From the NCBI RefSeq assembly GCF_024721995.1, contig NZ_JANQBC010000001.1, forward strand, positions 496,001 through 560,000: a stretch of DNA of 64,000 nt. The letters are read 5' to 3'. Shown here in pieces: positions 17,931 through 27,248 of this stretch (the stretch's first letter is position 1; each line of letters begins with the position of its first letter). The position numbers and the translations under genes are program-made. The notes under the pieces are model-generated. The model had not been told where the DNA came from. It saw nothing but the letters and a program-made list of their open reading frames with translations, and ran no database searches. Source of the stretch: Paenibacillus radicibacter (GTDB lineage: Bacteria; Bacillota; Bacilli; Paenibacillales; NBRC-103111).

Positions 17931-18970
17931 TGGCAATTATTAAAACAGAGACATTGAATTTGGATTTCAATAAAGGATTCAGAACCAATGTAGAAATTGT
18001 TAATGGAAGGGTACAGTTGGAGGTTGTAGGTACTAGCTTAGTTCCTTACAAGGAAAGTAACATTCCTAAAATGACATCAAACACAACTCCAAGCGGCACA
18101 GCAACTGCAAGTGCGGCATATTATCCAGCTTGGCATGCATTTGATAGAAATGACATTACATATTGGAGGGGAGACACTACGCCACCAGTGGGAGGTCATT
18201 GGATAAAGTATGATTTTGGATCTAATGTGGTAAAACAAATAGAAAAAATAGCAATTACTGCCAACACATCATCAGGCACTGATGTTGGTATAAAGACTTT
18301 CAACTTATCTGGAAGTAATGATGACATTAATTTTAATATGATTTATTCCGATGTTCACCCTAATTCAACAGAGAGAGTAGAGTATAATTTTATAAATTTA
18401 AATAAGTACAAGATATATAAATTAACTGTTCTAGATAGCTATGATAACAGGGGATACACTTCAATTAAAGAAATAGAAATGAGAGAGTACAAAAATGAAT
18501 ACTTCTATTCACCTTCTGGAACAATTGAATTTCCATCAATCGATTTAGGCTCACATTTTAAACAAATCAATTCAATCTCAGCCATTAAGAATATTCCAGA
18601 AGCTACAAGTTTAAAAATATTTACTTCTACATCTAGAAACAATATTACATACTCAGATTTCTCCTTATTGAATAATGACACTGGTTTAATTACATCACCA
18701 CAAGGGAGATATATAAAGATAAAAGTTGAATTTCTTGGGGATACGAAAATAATCGATAAAGTTATAAATGATTTTTTTGTTGGAGAGGAAAGCCAGTTTC
18801 AACACAATGATTTAATTATGTTTGATGGAAGTTTACGATTAAAAATCAACTATTCAAATGAGATGATCAGGGATATTAGTTGGTCAGAAGAGGGAAAATT
18901 ATTTAGGAAACCATTGAACAAAACAAAGCTCAAGAAAATAAATACCATTAGAGTAAGGATTGATGAATAA
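17930..18970 (+). CDS. Discoidin (F5/8 type C)-like domain protein
   Basis: A 346-residue protein. I take the GTG at 17930 as the start because it overlaps the TAG of the preceding gene (ATAGTG) and has GGGAG upstream; a TTG six codons earlier is the alternative. Residues about 45-190 form a discoidin-like domain: IPKMTSNTTPSGTATASAAY, AWHAFDRNDITYW, HWIKYDFGSNVVKQIEKI, SGSNDDINF and YKIYKLTVLD. The C-terminal 150 residues are beta-rich and differ from the C-terminal module of its neighbours. Discoidin domains bind glycans or lipids, so a receptor-binding fibre role is likely. First of four genes with this domain. Confidence 0.75.
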   Translation: MAIIKTETLNLDFNKGFRTNVEIVNGRVQLEVVGTSLVPYKESNIPKMTSNTTPSGTATASAAYYPAWHAFDRNDITYWRGDTTPPVGGHWIKYDFGSNVVKQIEKIAITANTSSGTDVGIKTFNLSGSNDDINFNMIYSDVHPNSTERVEYNFINLNKYKIYKLTVLDSYDNRGYTSIKEIEMREYKNEYFYSPSGTIEFPSIDLGSHFKQINSISAIKNIPEATSLKIFTSTSRNNITYSDFSLLNNDTGLITSPQGRYIKIKVEFLGDTKIIDKVINDFFVGEESQFQHNDLIMFDGSLRLKINYSNEMIRDISWSEEGKLFRKPLNKTKLKKINTIRVRIDE

Positions 18971-19614
18971 TGAGTGTGCCAGCTACCAATGGAAAATTAA
19001 GAGCAAGCTTAAAAGGAATGAAGATCGGTGATTACATTGTCTGTAAATATGTTGGTCAACCAAATGGTAACCTTGGAACATTTAGTGAATTGGGGGCAAG
19101 TACAGCAAATGAAATTCCAATAGTTTTGCCAGGTATATCAAATGGTAGCTTCTATTTTATTAAAGTAGCTAAAGGATTATTGATTGCTGACAGAGTAGTT
19201 CATTCTACTAGTTGGGAATCTCTAAATGTGGCGAAATTAATTCAAGGGCTTCCTTGGCTTACAGGAAGCATCATCCGTTCTATAACAGGTGGTGTAGCTT
19301 ACGCAGATGCAAATGGAAATATCTCTACTACTGATAAAGGATTTGGCGCATTTCCCACTAATAATGAGTGGGATAAATACATTGCAAATTTTCCTATTCA
19401 ATTAATTCAAAATGGAAAGACATCAGATGATGTATTTAATTGGAGTAAAGCAATAACTAGGTGTCAAGAAACACCTATTTTAAGTATAGTAGCTTCAAGT
19501 TATAGAGTTGCTAGACCTTATGATTCGAAAAAAGTAATGAGTTGGGGTAATTATGTTACATCTGCTTCTTTCCAAGGTCATGGTTTACGACCAGTATTAG
19601 AATACAAAGAATAA
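18970..19614 (+). CDS. Fibre protein with KIGDYI...FRPVL-type module
   Basis: A 214-residue protein whose ATG overlaps the stop of the preceding gene (AATAATGAG). It consists of one module: GMKIGDYIVCKYVGQPNGN, GTFSELGAST, NGSFYFIKVAKGLLIADRVV, SWESLNVAKLI and a closing HGLRPVLEYKE. The same module forms the N-terminal half of the following gene. Modules ending in G-x-R-P-V-L-x-Y are common in phage and Firmicute surface proteins and may be C-type-lectin-like, but I cannot confirm the fold. It is translationally coupled to the discoidin protein before it. Confidence 0.7.
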   Translation: MSVPATNGKLRASLKGMKIGDYIVCKYVGQPNGNLGTFSELGASTANEIPIVLPGISNGSFYFIKVAKGLLIADRVVHSTSWESLNVAKLIQGLPWLTGSIIRSITGGVAYADANGNISTTDKGFGAFPTNNEWDKYIANFPIQLIQNGKTSDDVFNWSKAITRCQETPILSIVASSYRVARPYDSKKVMSWGNYVTSASFQGHGLRPVLEYKE

Positions 19615-19627
19615 TGGGAGCGATTAG

Positions 19628-20998
19628 ATGGCAATTGTCACGGATTTATCAAAAATGAATATTGGAGATAAAATCATATGTTCATATGTAGCAACATCAA
19701 ATGCAATTGGAGCATTTTCAGAATTAGGCACATCGATTAAACCGCCTATTCCTCCAACTTCATCAACAACTCCAAATGGCTCTTTTTACTTTATATATGT
19801 AGATAATGATCATTTGGGAAGAAAAATATTGATTGCTGATAGAGATGTTCAGATTGGCATTTCATGGGATACACTGAATACAAGTGGTATAAGTTCTGGA
19901 TCGGGTTTGCCCATAAGTATAGATAAAATAGAAAAAAAACAATTAACTATTCGAATTCCAACTGGCGGTGTATCAGAATTTGATACAGATAACGAATGGG
20001 ATAATTATATACTTAACTCAACACTTGATAAAGACATGTGGATATGGACTAATACTAATCGAGTATCATGGAGTAGCAGCACTATCAATGGAAAGCAAAA
20101 AACAGATCTTAGAATGACTCGTGGAAGTAAAACACTTAATACGTATGGATGGACAGATACAAAAGATACAGGGTTGTATATGGGTTTCCGACCAGTTTTG
20201 TTATATGAAACGCTTCTACTACATAAAACATTTATTCTAATGAATGGTGAGTATAAGAAGTGGATAAATGGTGTATCTGAAAGTGGTGGATATTTCGCAA
20301 AAAATTCTATACCAATCATGACAAGCAATACGACTCCTAGTGGTATTGCAAGTGCAAGTAGTAGTTATAATACTATTTTTTATGACTCATGGGTGGCATT
20401 TGATAATTCTACTGCTTATGGATGGCTTTCAGCAAATGGACAGACTACAGGATGGGTGACATACGAATTTACAACAGCCAAAAAAATAGATGCATATAGG
20501 GTAAAATCAACTGGAACTGTTGTTAGTATAGAATTGAATGCTCATCCTAAAGATTGGACTTTCGAGGGTACAAATGACGGTACGAATTGGGTGGTATTAG
20601 ACATACAAAAGGAGCAATCATTTTTAAGTCCCTCAGAAATAAAAAGTTTTATAATACCAAACCCCAATTTCTACAAGAAGTATAGGATTAATATAACCTT
20701 GAACAATGGACATGCACGTTATGTTGGTTTTGGAGATTTAGAGATGTATGAAAATACACCATACATTCCAGCCACGCCACCTTCATGGAAAACAATTTCG
20801 ACAACATTGCCTTCTGTAGACACTTTTAAAAGTGATGGAATGGATGACCTTTCATTACTAGATAGGAAACTAACAAACTTCACATTTCCAATGGATGACA
20901 ATGGAGCAGCTGGACAAGCTTCAGGTAAAGGAAAACTGTTTAAAGAGAATATTGACTTAAAGAGGTTTATTGATATAAAGACAATCAGTGTGAAGTAG
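19628..20998 (+). CDS. Fibre protein: KIGDYI-like module, discoidin-like domain, C-terminal module
   Basis: A 456-residue protein with GGGAG before the ATG. Residues 1-195 are a KIGD-type module paralogous to the previous gene (MNIGDKIICSYVATSNAIG, NGSFYFIYVDNDHLGRKILI, GFRPVLLYE). Residues about 225-375 are a discoidin-like domain (IPIMTSNTTPSGIASASSSY, GWVTYEFTTAKKIDAY, NWVVLDIQKEQSF). Residues 390-456 are a short C-terminal module ending LFKENIDLKRFIDIKTISVK, similar in layout to the ends of the two next discoidin genes. The gene therefore looks like a fusion of modules that also occur separately nearby. Confidence 0.75.
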   Translation: MAIVTDLSKMNIGDKIICSYVATSNAIGAFSELGTSIKPPIPPTSSTTPNGSFYFIYVDNDHLGRKILIADRDVQIGISWDTLNTSGISSGSGLPISIDKIEKKQLTIRIPTGGVSEFDTDNEWDNYILNSTLDKDMWIWTNTNRVSWSSSTINGKQKTDLRMTRGSKTLNTYGWTDTKDTGLYMGFRPVLLYETLLLHKTFILMNGEYKKWINGVSESGGYFAKNSIPIMTSNTTPSGIASASSSYNTIFYDSWVAFDNSTAYGWLSANGQTTGWVTYEFTTAKKIDAYRVKSTGTVVSIELNAHPKDWTFEGTNDGTNWVVLDIQKEQSFLSPSEIKSFIIPNPNFYKKYRINITLNNGHARYVGFGDLEMYENTPYIPATPPSWKTISTTLPSVDTFKSDGMDDLSLLDRKLTNFTFPMDDNGAAGQASGKGKLFKENIDLKRFIDIKTISVK

Positions 20999-21026
20999 GA
21001 TACTAAAGAATAATAGTAGAAAAAAT

Positions 21027-21060
21027 AAGCCATCCAATAAATACTTGGCACGACTTTTTT
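21027..21060 (+). terminator. Probable intrinsic terminator
   Basis: CCAA and TTGG pair around TAAATAC, extended by weaker outer pairs (AG/CT), and six T follow at 21055-21060. The stem is imperfect. Confidence 0.4.
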
Positions 21061-21123
21061 ATAGATTATGAATGAAATTTTGATATTGATTATTATTTAT
21101 TTTCGAATAGGAGAATGAGGAAA

Positions 21124-22305
21124 ATGGCTTATATAGTAAATGCTATTCCTGTCATGACATCAAATACTACTCCAAGTGGTGAAGCTAGTGCGAGTGGCGT
21201 TTATGCTCCAACTTATAGTGTTTGGAGTGCTTTTAGTGATAATGGTTCAGGATGGTTGGTTAATGGGGTATTAACTGGATGGATTGCATATGAATTTAAT
21301 GAACCTAAACTTATATTTAGATATGCAATTGGAAACGATACTACTATGTATAATCCTAAAAGTTGGGTTTTTGAAGGAACTAATGATAATGTCAATTGGT
21401 TTCAACTGGATTCTCAAACCAATGTTTCACCGTGGGATAATGGGAGTGGACTTATTTTTAAGTATTTTGACATATCTAAGCCGCAATATTTAAAGAAATA
21501 TAGAATTAGAGTAACCACTGGAACTCCAAACGGTAGCTACATTAACTTGGCAATTAAGAGAATTGAAATGTTTGAACTTAAATATGAAAATAGAATCTTA
21601 CTTTCATCTGAAAATAAAAACATTAAATCTATTAAAGTAAATAATATAAACACTACTTCAGAATCAACAGTTATACCAAAGATGAATTCTACAAATATTC
21701 CAAGTGGTTTAGTTGAGTCTTACCCCGCAGGTCAAAATGGTTCCTACTATAATTATAATGCATTTAATGGAAATACAAATGGATGGGAGTCTCCAGTTGG
21801 AAATATTGTTGGTTGGATTGGTTATACATTCTTAAAAGCAATTTGCATAGGGAAGTACTCATTCACAGCAAATTGGGTAGGCGAAGGGGCAAAAAATTGG
21901 ACTTTCGAAGCAAGCAACGATGGTGTTATATGGACAATACTAGATACTCAAACCAATGTAACATGGATTCAAAATGTAGTTAAGGAATTTCCCATTAATA
22001 ATAAGACAAAATATATGAAATATAGGATAAACGTTACTCTCAATAATGGGAGTAACGCCATAAGTGTTGCAAATGTTAGCATGTTCGAGCGTAAAAATAT
22101 TTACGATTCAGTAGTGAGATTACAAACTAACAACGAAAGCGATTTTATTAAATATGGAATAGCAGCGAGTACTCCAAACAGTCTTAATTTCTTCGACAAA
22201 GTGATAGATGTCATTTCTGATAATACAGCATTAGGTTCTGGAAAAACTTATGAACATTTAATTGACTTAGCAAATAATAAAGTAAATAAGATTTCGTTTC
22301 AGTAA
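21124..22305 (+). CDS. Protein with two discoidin-like domains
   Basis: A 393-residue protein. I chose the ATG at 21124 because AGGAG lies 10 bases upstream; an in-frame ATG three codons earlier is almost on top of that site. Domain 1, residues about 5-155, begins IPVMTSNTTPSGEASASGVY and contains GWIAYEFNEPKLIFRYAI and NVNWFQLDSQTN. Domain 2, about 185-325, begins VIPKMNSTNIPSGLVES and contains GWIGYTFLKAICIGKYSF and VIWTILDTQTN. Residues 330-393 carry the shared C-terminal module, here DFIKYGIAAST followed by ALGSGKTYEHLIDLANNK. It probably sits on the virion surface and binds host glycans. Confidence 0.75.
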   Translation: MAYIVNAIPVMTSNTTPSGEASASGVYAPTYSVWSAFSDNGSGWLVNGVLTGWIAYEFNEPKLIFRYAIGNDTTMYNPKSWVFEGTNDNVNWFQLDSQTNVSPWDNGSGLIFKYFDISKPQYLKKYRIRVTTGTPNGSYINLAIKRIEMFELKYENRILLSSENKNIKSIKVNNINTTSESTVIPKMNSTNIPSGLVESYPAGQNGSYYNYNAFNGNTNGWESPVGNIVGWIGYTFLKAICIGKYSFTANWVGEGAKNWTFEASNDGVIWTILDTQTNVTWIQNVVKEFPINNKTKYMKYRINVTLNNGSNAISVANVSMFERKNIYDSVVRLQTNNESDFIKYGIAASTPNSLNFFDKVIDVISDNTALGSGKTYEHLIDLANNKVNKISFQ

Positions 22306-22360
22306 GTAAACAAGTAAATTGAAGAAATATATATATTTATTCTAAGAGGAGAGTGAAACA

Positions 22361-23521
22361 ATGGATGAATTAAGAGTTTCTCCAATAATGACAAGTGATA
22401 CATCTCCGTCACCTTATATTGTAAGTGCGAGTAGTGTTTATAATACGTCATGGTATCCTGCATGGAAAGCCTTTGATGGTGGATTTTCGCCAACTGATTC
22501 TCATTGGGTATCTAACGTATTTCCAAGTTGGTTAATGCTAGACTATGGGAGAAAACAAAGGGTAGATAAATATAAAATACAAGTAAATTCAGATATTTTA
22601 AAATCACCAAAAAACTGGACTTTTGAAGGGTCTAATGATAGTTTCGTCAAAGATATTGATATCTTGGATACTCGGACAAATATAGCGTGGAAGAGTAGTG
22701 AAATCAAAATTTTTGAAGTTTTATCACCAAAAGAATATAGATACTATAGAATTAAAGTAACAGCAAATAACGGCGATACTTATTTATATATTGTAGAGCT
22801 AAGTATGTATATTAATATTTCGAATAAATTCTTGATTTCATCGGGGGATGGGAAGACACATAGTATTCAGATAACAAGTGGGAAAAGTGAGGTTCCTAAA
22901 ATGACATCCCCAACGAGTCCATCTGGTGAGGTTACCACATCAAATACATATACACCAGATGGTCATTATAGAGCATTTGATAATGATGATACTACATTTT
23001 GGCAAACAAACTCACCATCAATAAATCAATGGATTCAGTATAAATTTGTCAAGAAAACTGTGATATCATCATTTGCATTATTGATAAGCCATTTACCATA
23101 TGCCCCAAATAACTTTAAATTACAAGGTTCTGATGATGGAATAGTTTTCACAAACTTGGGTGAAGAGTTTTCAGTAACAGATTGGGTTGTAAAAACAAGA
23201 AGAGTTTTTGAAACTAAAAACAAAACTCCTTATTTGTACTATAGAATACTCACATTATCAACTAATAGCGGGAATGTAATTAGAATTGATAGTATTGAAT
23301 TGATATCACCTAGAGTATATGAGATTAAAGAAATTCCATCTCAAACTGAACAAGATTTCATCAAATATGGTATGGATAGAGTAACTATACTAGACTTAAA
23401 TGAAGAGATAGTATTAAAATCATTTGTTGATTCGAACCAAACCACACTTGGTTCTGGGAAAGTGTTTAGTCAAAAAATCAATACATCTAAAATACCAATT
23501 AAGAAAGTATCAATCACATAA
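22361..23521 (+). CDS. Protein with two discoidin-like domains and shared C-terminal module
   Basis: A 386-residue protein with GAGGAGAG before the ATG. Domain 1, about 5-150, begins VSPIMTSDTSPSPYIVSASS and contains NWTFEGSNDSF. Domain 2, about 175-320, begins EVPKMTSPTSPSGEVTTSN and contains YRAFDNDDTTFW and FKLQGSDDGIVF. The last 65 residues (DFIKYGMDRVTILDL, then TTLGSGKVFSQKIN) match the module ending the previous gene. The two genes share the same architecture and probably arose by duplication. Receptor or glycan binding is inferred from the domain family. Confidence 0.75.
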   Translation: MDELRVSPIMTSDTSPSPYIVSASSVYNTSWYPAWKAFDGGFSPTDSHWVSNVFPSWLMLDYGRKQRVDKYKIQVNSDILKSPKNWTFEGSNDSFVKDIDILDTRTNIAWKSSEIKIFEVLSPKEYRYYRIKVTANNGDTYLYIVELSMYINISNKFLISSGDGKTHSIQITSGKSEVPKMTSPTSPSGEVTTSNTYTPDGHYRAFDNDDTTFWQTNSPSINQWIQYKFVKKTVISSFALLISHLPYAPNNFKLQGSDDGIVFTNLGEEFSVTDWVVKTRRVFETKNKTPYLYYRILTLSTNSGNVIRIDSIELISPRVYEIKEIPSQTEQDFIKYGMDRVTILDLNEEIVLKSFVDSNQTTLGSGKVFSQKINTSKIPIKKVSIT

Positions 23522-23569
23522 TAATTGTAAATGAAATGATTGTTTTAATGAGAAAGGAGAGACGAACAT

Positions 23570-25420
23570 ATGGCAACTGTAAACGTAACATTAAACCCTA
23601 ATGACACAGGCATAGGGAATGTATTGTCGAATGGAAACCTAACAATTACTAATACAAAAGTATATTCATCTGTTCGTGCTACCCATGGTAAAACAAAAGG
23701 AAAATGGTATTGGGAAGTTAAGTGGAACGCTGGCGCTATAAGTTCGATTATAGGTGTAGCTAATAAAACATATAATATTAATACAGGAATGAATACCGAT
23801 CTGAATGTGCGCTCTTATGCTGGAAATGGAGGTTTTAAGTATCCTGAAAACACAAAATACGCAGACGGATGGTTAATTGGTGATGTGATAGGAGTAGCTT
23901 TAGATTTAGATAAATATTCACTTACTTTCTATAAGAATGGAGTAAATATGGGCATATCCCATACTAATCTAAATGTATTGGGCGAGGTATTCCCAATGAT
24001 ATCTTCAATGGAAACTAGCTCAAAGACACTTACAGTAAATTTTGGAGCAACTCCTTTCGCATATCCTATTCCAAGTGGTTTTAACCCATACATTGGATAT
24101 GATATTAATAGGATTTTAATTTTTAATAACAACTATTTAAAATATGTTTCTGAGTCTTGGTTAACAATAACATCTGACTCTCCAACAGAAAGTGATTATT
24201 TCAATGGTAATACCACTGAAGAGATGGCTTTAATCCCAGAATCAGCATGGTCAAAACTTATAGGAGATGTTGAATTATGTTACTACACTGATAATCTATC
24301 AAAAACAGAAGCATCATTTAACATTGAAACAGAACCCTTTACTCTTGCTGAAGAATGGGAAGATAAGACAATCAAAGTCATTGAATATACAGACGATCTA
24401 TCTCAAACTGAATCAACAGTTACATTCGAAACGGAACCATTTTCAATCTATGATGAGTGTGGAGATAGCGTAGATGTTTTGTATTATACAGATGATCCAA
24501 GCAAAAAATCTGTTGAATTAAATGTTTCAACTAACTATAGTCCACTTGATGAATTAGAAGATCCTGAACTCATTGTATGGACTAACGATACAAGCACTAC
24601 AACCAAACAATTAGATATAAGTGCAATACCAAGACCGCAATTGGTTATTCCAATGAAGGATATAGATATTAAAAGTGATTCACAGAAACTGGTATTAAAT
24701 GTGGTACAGTTTGGATTAAACCCAACAACCAAATCGATTAAGGTAATCTGTAGCGTAGATCAAGGAGTAACTTGGAAGACGTTTAAAAATAAAAAATGGA
24801 AAAATATTAATATTGGAGATTTAGCAAATGTGAAGAGAAACGGAATAGCACCATCTGAATTCAACTTGATAAGCATGTTAGATTGGATTAAGTTATCTCC
24901 TATTAAAAGAATTAGGTTCGCGTATTATCTCGAACAAGATGATGTAATTGATGATATTAAAATCGAATCACTGATTTCTACAGAGTCTTCAACAACAGAA
25001 ACGCCAGCTCTTAATTCATTGTCCATCATTTACGATGAACTTGATAAGAAATACTCGGGACTTATGTTTATGGACACGACGCAGCAATACTATACAAGTT
25101 CTATTGGTGAGATTCTAAAATATTTAGACATGGGAACTCTTATTGCAGGTCAAACATCCCTCGACATAAAAGTAAAACTTTCTAATACATATCCATTTGA
25201 TGTGAAAAATATTAAACTATGGTCTGAGCATAATATAAATGGATTATCAATAGAGTTAAGTAAGCAAACTAATCCTTTCATTGCAGAAAGTGAACTGTTT
25301 TATGAACAGGAAATGAAATTCGATAGTGTTATTGAGTTCTATGTTCGATTGGTTGTAGATTCGACTGCTAAAGCAAGTAGTGGGAATTTTGATGTTCGTG
25401 TAAGTGCTGAACCAATTTAA
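23570..25420 (+). CDS. SPRY-domain fibre protein with four tandem repeats
   Basis: A 616-residue protein with AAAGGAGAG before the ATG. Residues about 30-180 form a SPRY (B30.2) domain: SVRATHGKTKGKWYWEVKW, GDVIGVALDLDKYSLTFYKN and VFPMISSMETSSKTLTVNFG. Residues about 225-360 contain four tandem repeats of roughly 40-45 residues, each built on an acidic 'YYTD(N/D)xSK/QTE' strand: CYYTDNLSKTEASFNIETEP, IEYTDDLSQTESTVTFETEP, LYYTDDPSKKSVELNVSTN and IVWTNDTSTTTKQLDIS. The rest is strand-rich. SPRY domains are protein-binding, so this may bind a host surface protein or another fibre subunit. The repeats suggest an extended stalk. Confidence 0.75.
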   Translation: MATVNVTLNPNDTGIGNVLSNGNLTITNTKVYSSVRATHGKTKGKWYWEVKWNAGAISSIIGVANKTYNINTGMNTDLNVRSYAGNGGFKYPENTKYADGWLIGDVIGVALDLDKYSLTFYKNGVNMGISHTNLNVLGEVFPMISSMETSSKTLTVNFGATPFAYPIPSGFNPYIGYDINRILIFNNNYLKYVSESWLTITSDSPTESDYFNGNTTEEMALIPESAWSKLIGDVELCYYTDNLSKTEASFNIETEPFTLAEEWEDKTIKVIEYTDDLSQTESTVTFETEPFSIYDECGDSVDVLYYTDDPSKKSVELNVSTNYSPLDELEDPELIVWTNDTSTTTKQLDISAIPRPQLVIPMKDIDIKSDSQKLVLNVVQFGLNPTTKSIKVICSVDQGVTWKTFKNKKWKNINIGDLANVKRNGIAPSEFNLISMLDWIKLSPIKRIRFAYYLEQDDVIDDIKIESLISTESSTTETPALNSLSIIYDELDKKYSGLMFMDTTQQYYTSSIGEILKYLDMGTLIAGQTSLDIKVKLSNTYPFDVKNIKLWSEHNINGLSIELSKQTNPFIAESELFYEQEMKFDSVIEFYVRLVVDSTAKASSGNFDVRVSAEPI

Positions 25421-25452
25421 TTCCAATACAATGGAATAGGAAGTGATTATTT

Positions 25453-27246
25453 CTGACAGATGTATTTGATAACATTCAAGGGAGGTTGGTCATAACTCCC
25501 AAAAATAGAATGACAGGTAAATTTAATGTTATTGGTGTAGATAAAAGTAATTTAACTTCATCAATTAGCGTGAAAAAGCACAATAACATATATGGTAACT
25601 TAAAAATATATAGTGACTTTGTTATTGTTGATCCATCGTTCCCTCCAACACTAGGTAATCAACGAAGAGGAACAATGAATGTGCTATATCGTAACGACTT
25701 GAGTAGTAGCATTCAAATCTCACCAAAGAATAGAATGGTTGGTATTGTTGATGTAGCTCTAAAACCTAAGTATACTGTAAAACTATTTCCTGTTAAGGAT
25801 GCTTTTGTTCGAGAAAGTGTTCCGACTCTTAATTATGGATCTGAGCAATCTATGCTTGTGGGGTACAACCCTTCATTTCCCGAGAGATATCGTTCTTTTT
25901 TAGAATTTGATTTAAACCAATTACCTAAAGATATAACGGTAATTGAATCAAAACTAAATCTTTATAGCTACAACGTAAAACAACCGCATCAAATAGGTCT
26001 ATTTTCGTCAGTCGAAAAATGGACTGAACGAGGCGTAACGTGGGCAACTCAACCTAATAGTGGAGCATTACTTGATATTCAAACTTCAGGAAGTGAAGTG
26101 GGATTATTAACTTTTGATGCTTCTGAGAAAGTTAGACAGTGGCATAACAATGAAGAGGATAATAATGGATTTACTCTAAAAGCAATGAATGAAACTGTAC
26201 CTAGACAATTACAGTTTTACACAAGAGAGAGTGTAGACAACCAACCTTACCTTGAAATTACATATGAAGAAAATGTAGTATACAGTAGTGGTAGAAGTGA
26301 ATTAGAATCTAAATTATTTGTATCATACAAAGACAAGAAAGAAATTACAGCACGGATCTTCATTCCAAGCCAAAACGACAAGTTCAACTTTGATGCAAGA
26401 ATTCACGTATTCAATCCAAATTATTATATGGAATCAAGCATCAAGACCAATAAACCATTTATTGGTTCGAAGCTTAAGATTAGACAAAGTGATTCGAGTA
26501 AGATTGATTCTAATCTGATTGTCAGACAGAAGCAAATCAGTGAAATAAATAATAAGATTGGAATAAATTATCCTTCACTGGTCAGTCGATTGTTCATTCC
26601 ATATTCTAACACTATCGAATCTAAGTTGACTGTCCGCAAGACTAAATGGTCAGACACTCCTTCAAGCCTGAGAGTAAACAGAAGAGAAACAAGAGCAACA
26701 ATTAAAATTCCTTATCGTTCTAATATTCCATCGGATATAACTATTCGAAAAGGTTTTGATCAAAAACTAACAAGTAAGATCACTGTCAATCGAAGAAATG
26801 TACTTGGAAAGATATCAATCATAGCAAAGTCTGACAAAGAGATTAATGGTAATTTATTTGTCATGGGTAACAAAAAGACTGAGGTAAATAGCTCTATCTT
26901 TATTAACCGCAGAGAAGTATCGGGACATATCGATGTGGTTTTAAGCAATAAGATTGAGAGTACTCTTACTGTTAGAAGAACAGAGAACACTGAAATACCT
27001 TCCAATATTTTTGTACCATATCGTGACAATATCAAAGGATCACTTGAGGTTACATATGCCGACATGATTATAGGTAATTTATACATAATATCTGGATATC
27101 TACGATCAAATATTATTATCCCTGCATATGAAACAGCAGACATAAGAGGTCGTTTAACTGTTCGTGTAAAATGGATCAATGACATACGAAGTACAATTAA
27201 TATTGATAGTGATAATATTGAAGGTGGATATGTACTTATAATTTAA
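25453..27246 (+). CDS. Beta-repeat fibre protein with DNRLRE-like domain
   Basis: A protein of about 598 residues. The first ATG/GTG/TTG start in this frame is TTG at 25486, but the GGAGG there touches it and cannot serve it. A CTG at 25453 has GGAAG 9 bases upstream, and the extra residues (LTDVFDNIQGRLV) look like one more repeat unit, so I place the start at CTG. Residues about 115-270 match the DNRLRE-type domain (KDAFVRESVPTLNYGSEQSM, WTERGVTWATQPNSG, GFTLKAMNE). The remainder, before and after that insert, is some 20 short repeats of about 20 residues with the pattern S-x-I/L-x-V-x-R, for example ESKLTVRKTKWSDTPSSLRV. It probably forms a beta-solenoid-like shaft. Confidence 0.65.
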   Translation: MTDVFDNIQGRLVITPKNRMTGKFNVIGVDKSNLTSSISVKKHNNIYGNLKIYSDFVIVDPSFPPTLGNQRRGTMNVLYRNDLSSSIQISPKNRMVGIVDVALKPKYTVKLFPVKDAFVRESVPTLNYGSEQSMLVGYNPSFPERYRSFLEFDLNQLPKDITVIESKLNLYSYNVKQPHQIGLFSSVEKWTERGVTWATQPNSGALLDIQTSGSEVGLLTFDASEKVRQWHNNEEDNNGFTLKAMNETVPRQLQFYTRESVDNQPYLEITYEENVVYSSGRSELESKLFVSYKDKKEITARIFIPSQNDKFNFDARIHVFNPNYYMESSIKTNKPFIGSKLKIRQSDSSKIDSNLIVRQKQISEINNKIGINYPSLVSRLFIPYSNTIESKLTVRKTKWSDTPSSLRVNRRETRATIKIPYRSNIPSDITIRKGFDQKLTSKITVNRRNVLGKISIIAKSDKEINGNLFVMGNKKTEVNSSIFINRREVSGHIDVVLSNKIESTLTVRRTENTEIPSNIFVPYRDNIKGSLEVTYADMIIGNLYIISGYLRSNIIIPAYETADIRGRLTVRVKWINDIRSTINIDSDNIEGGYVLII

Positions 27247-27248
27247 TA

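Noticed and set aside
17328-25420. Diversity-generating retroelement acting on the fibre genes
   Set aside because: No reverse transcriptase gene and no template/variable repeat pair with adenine-specific differences is visible in the window.
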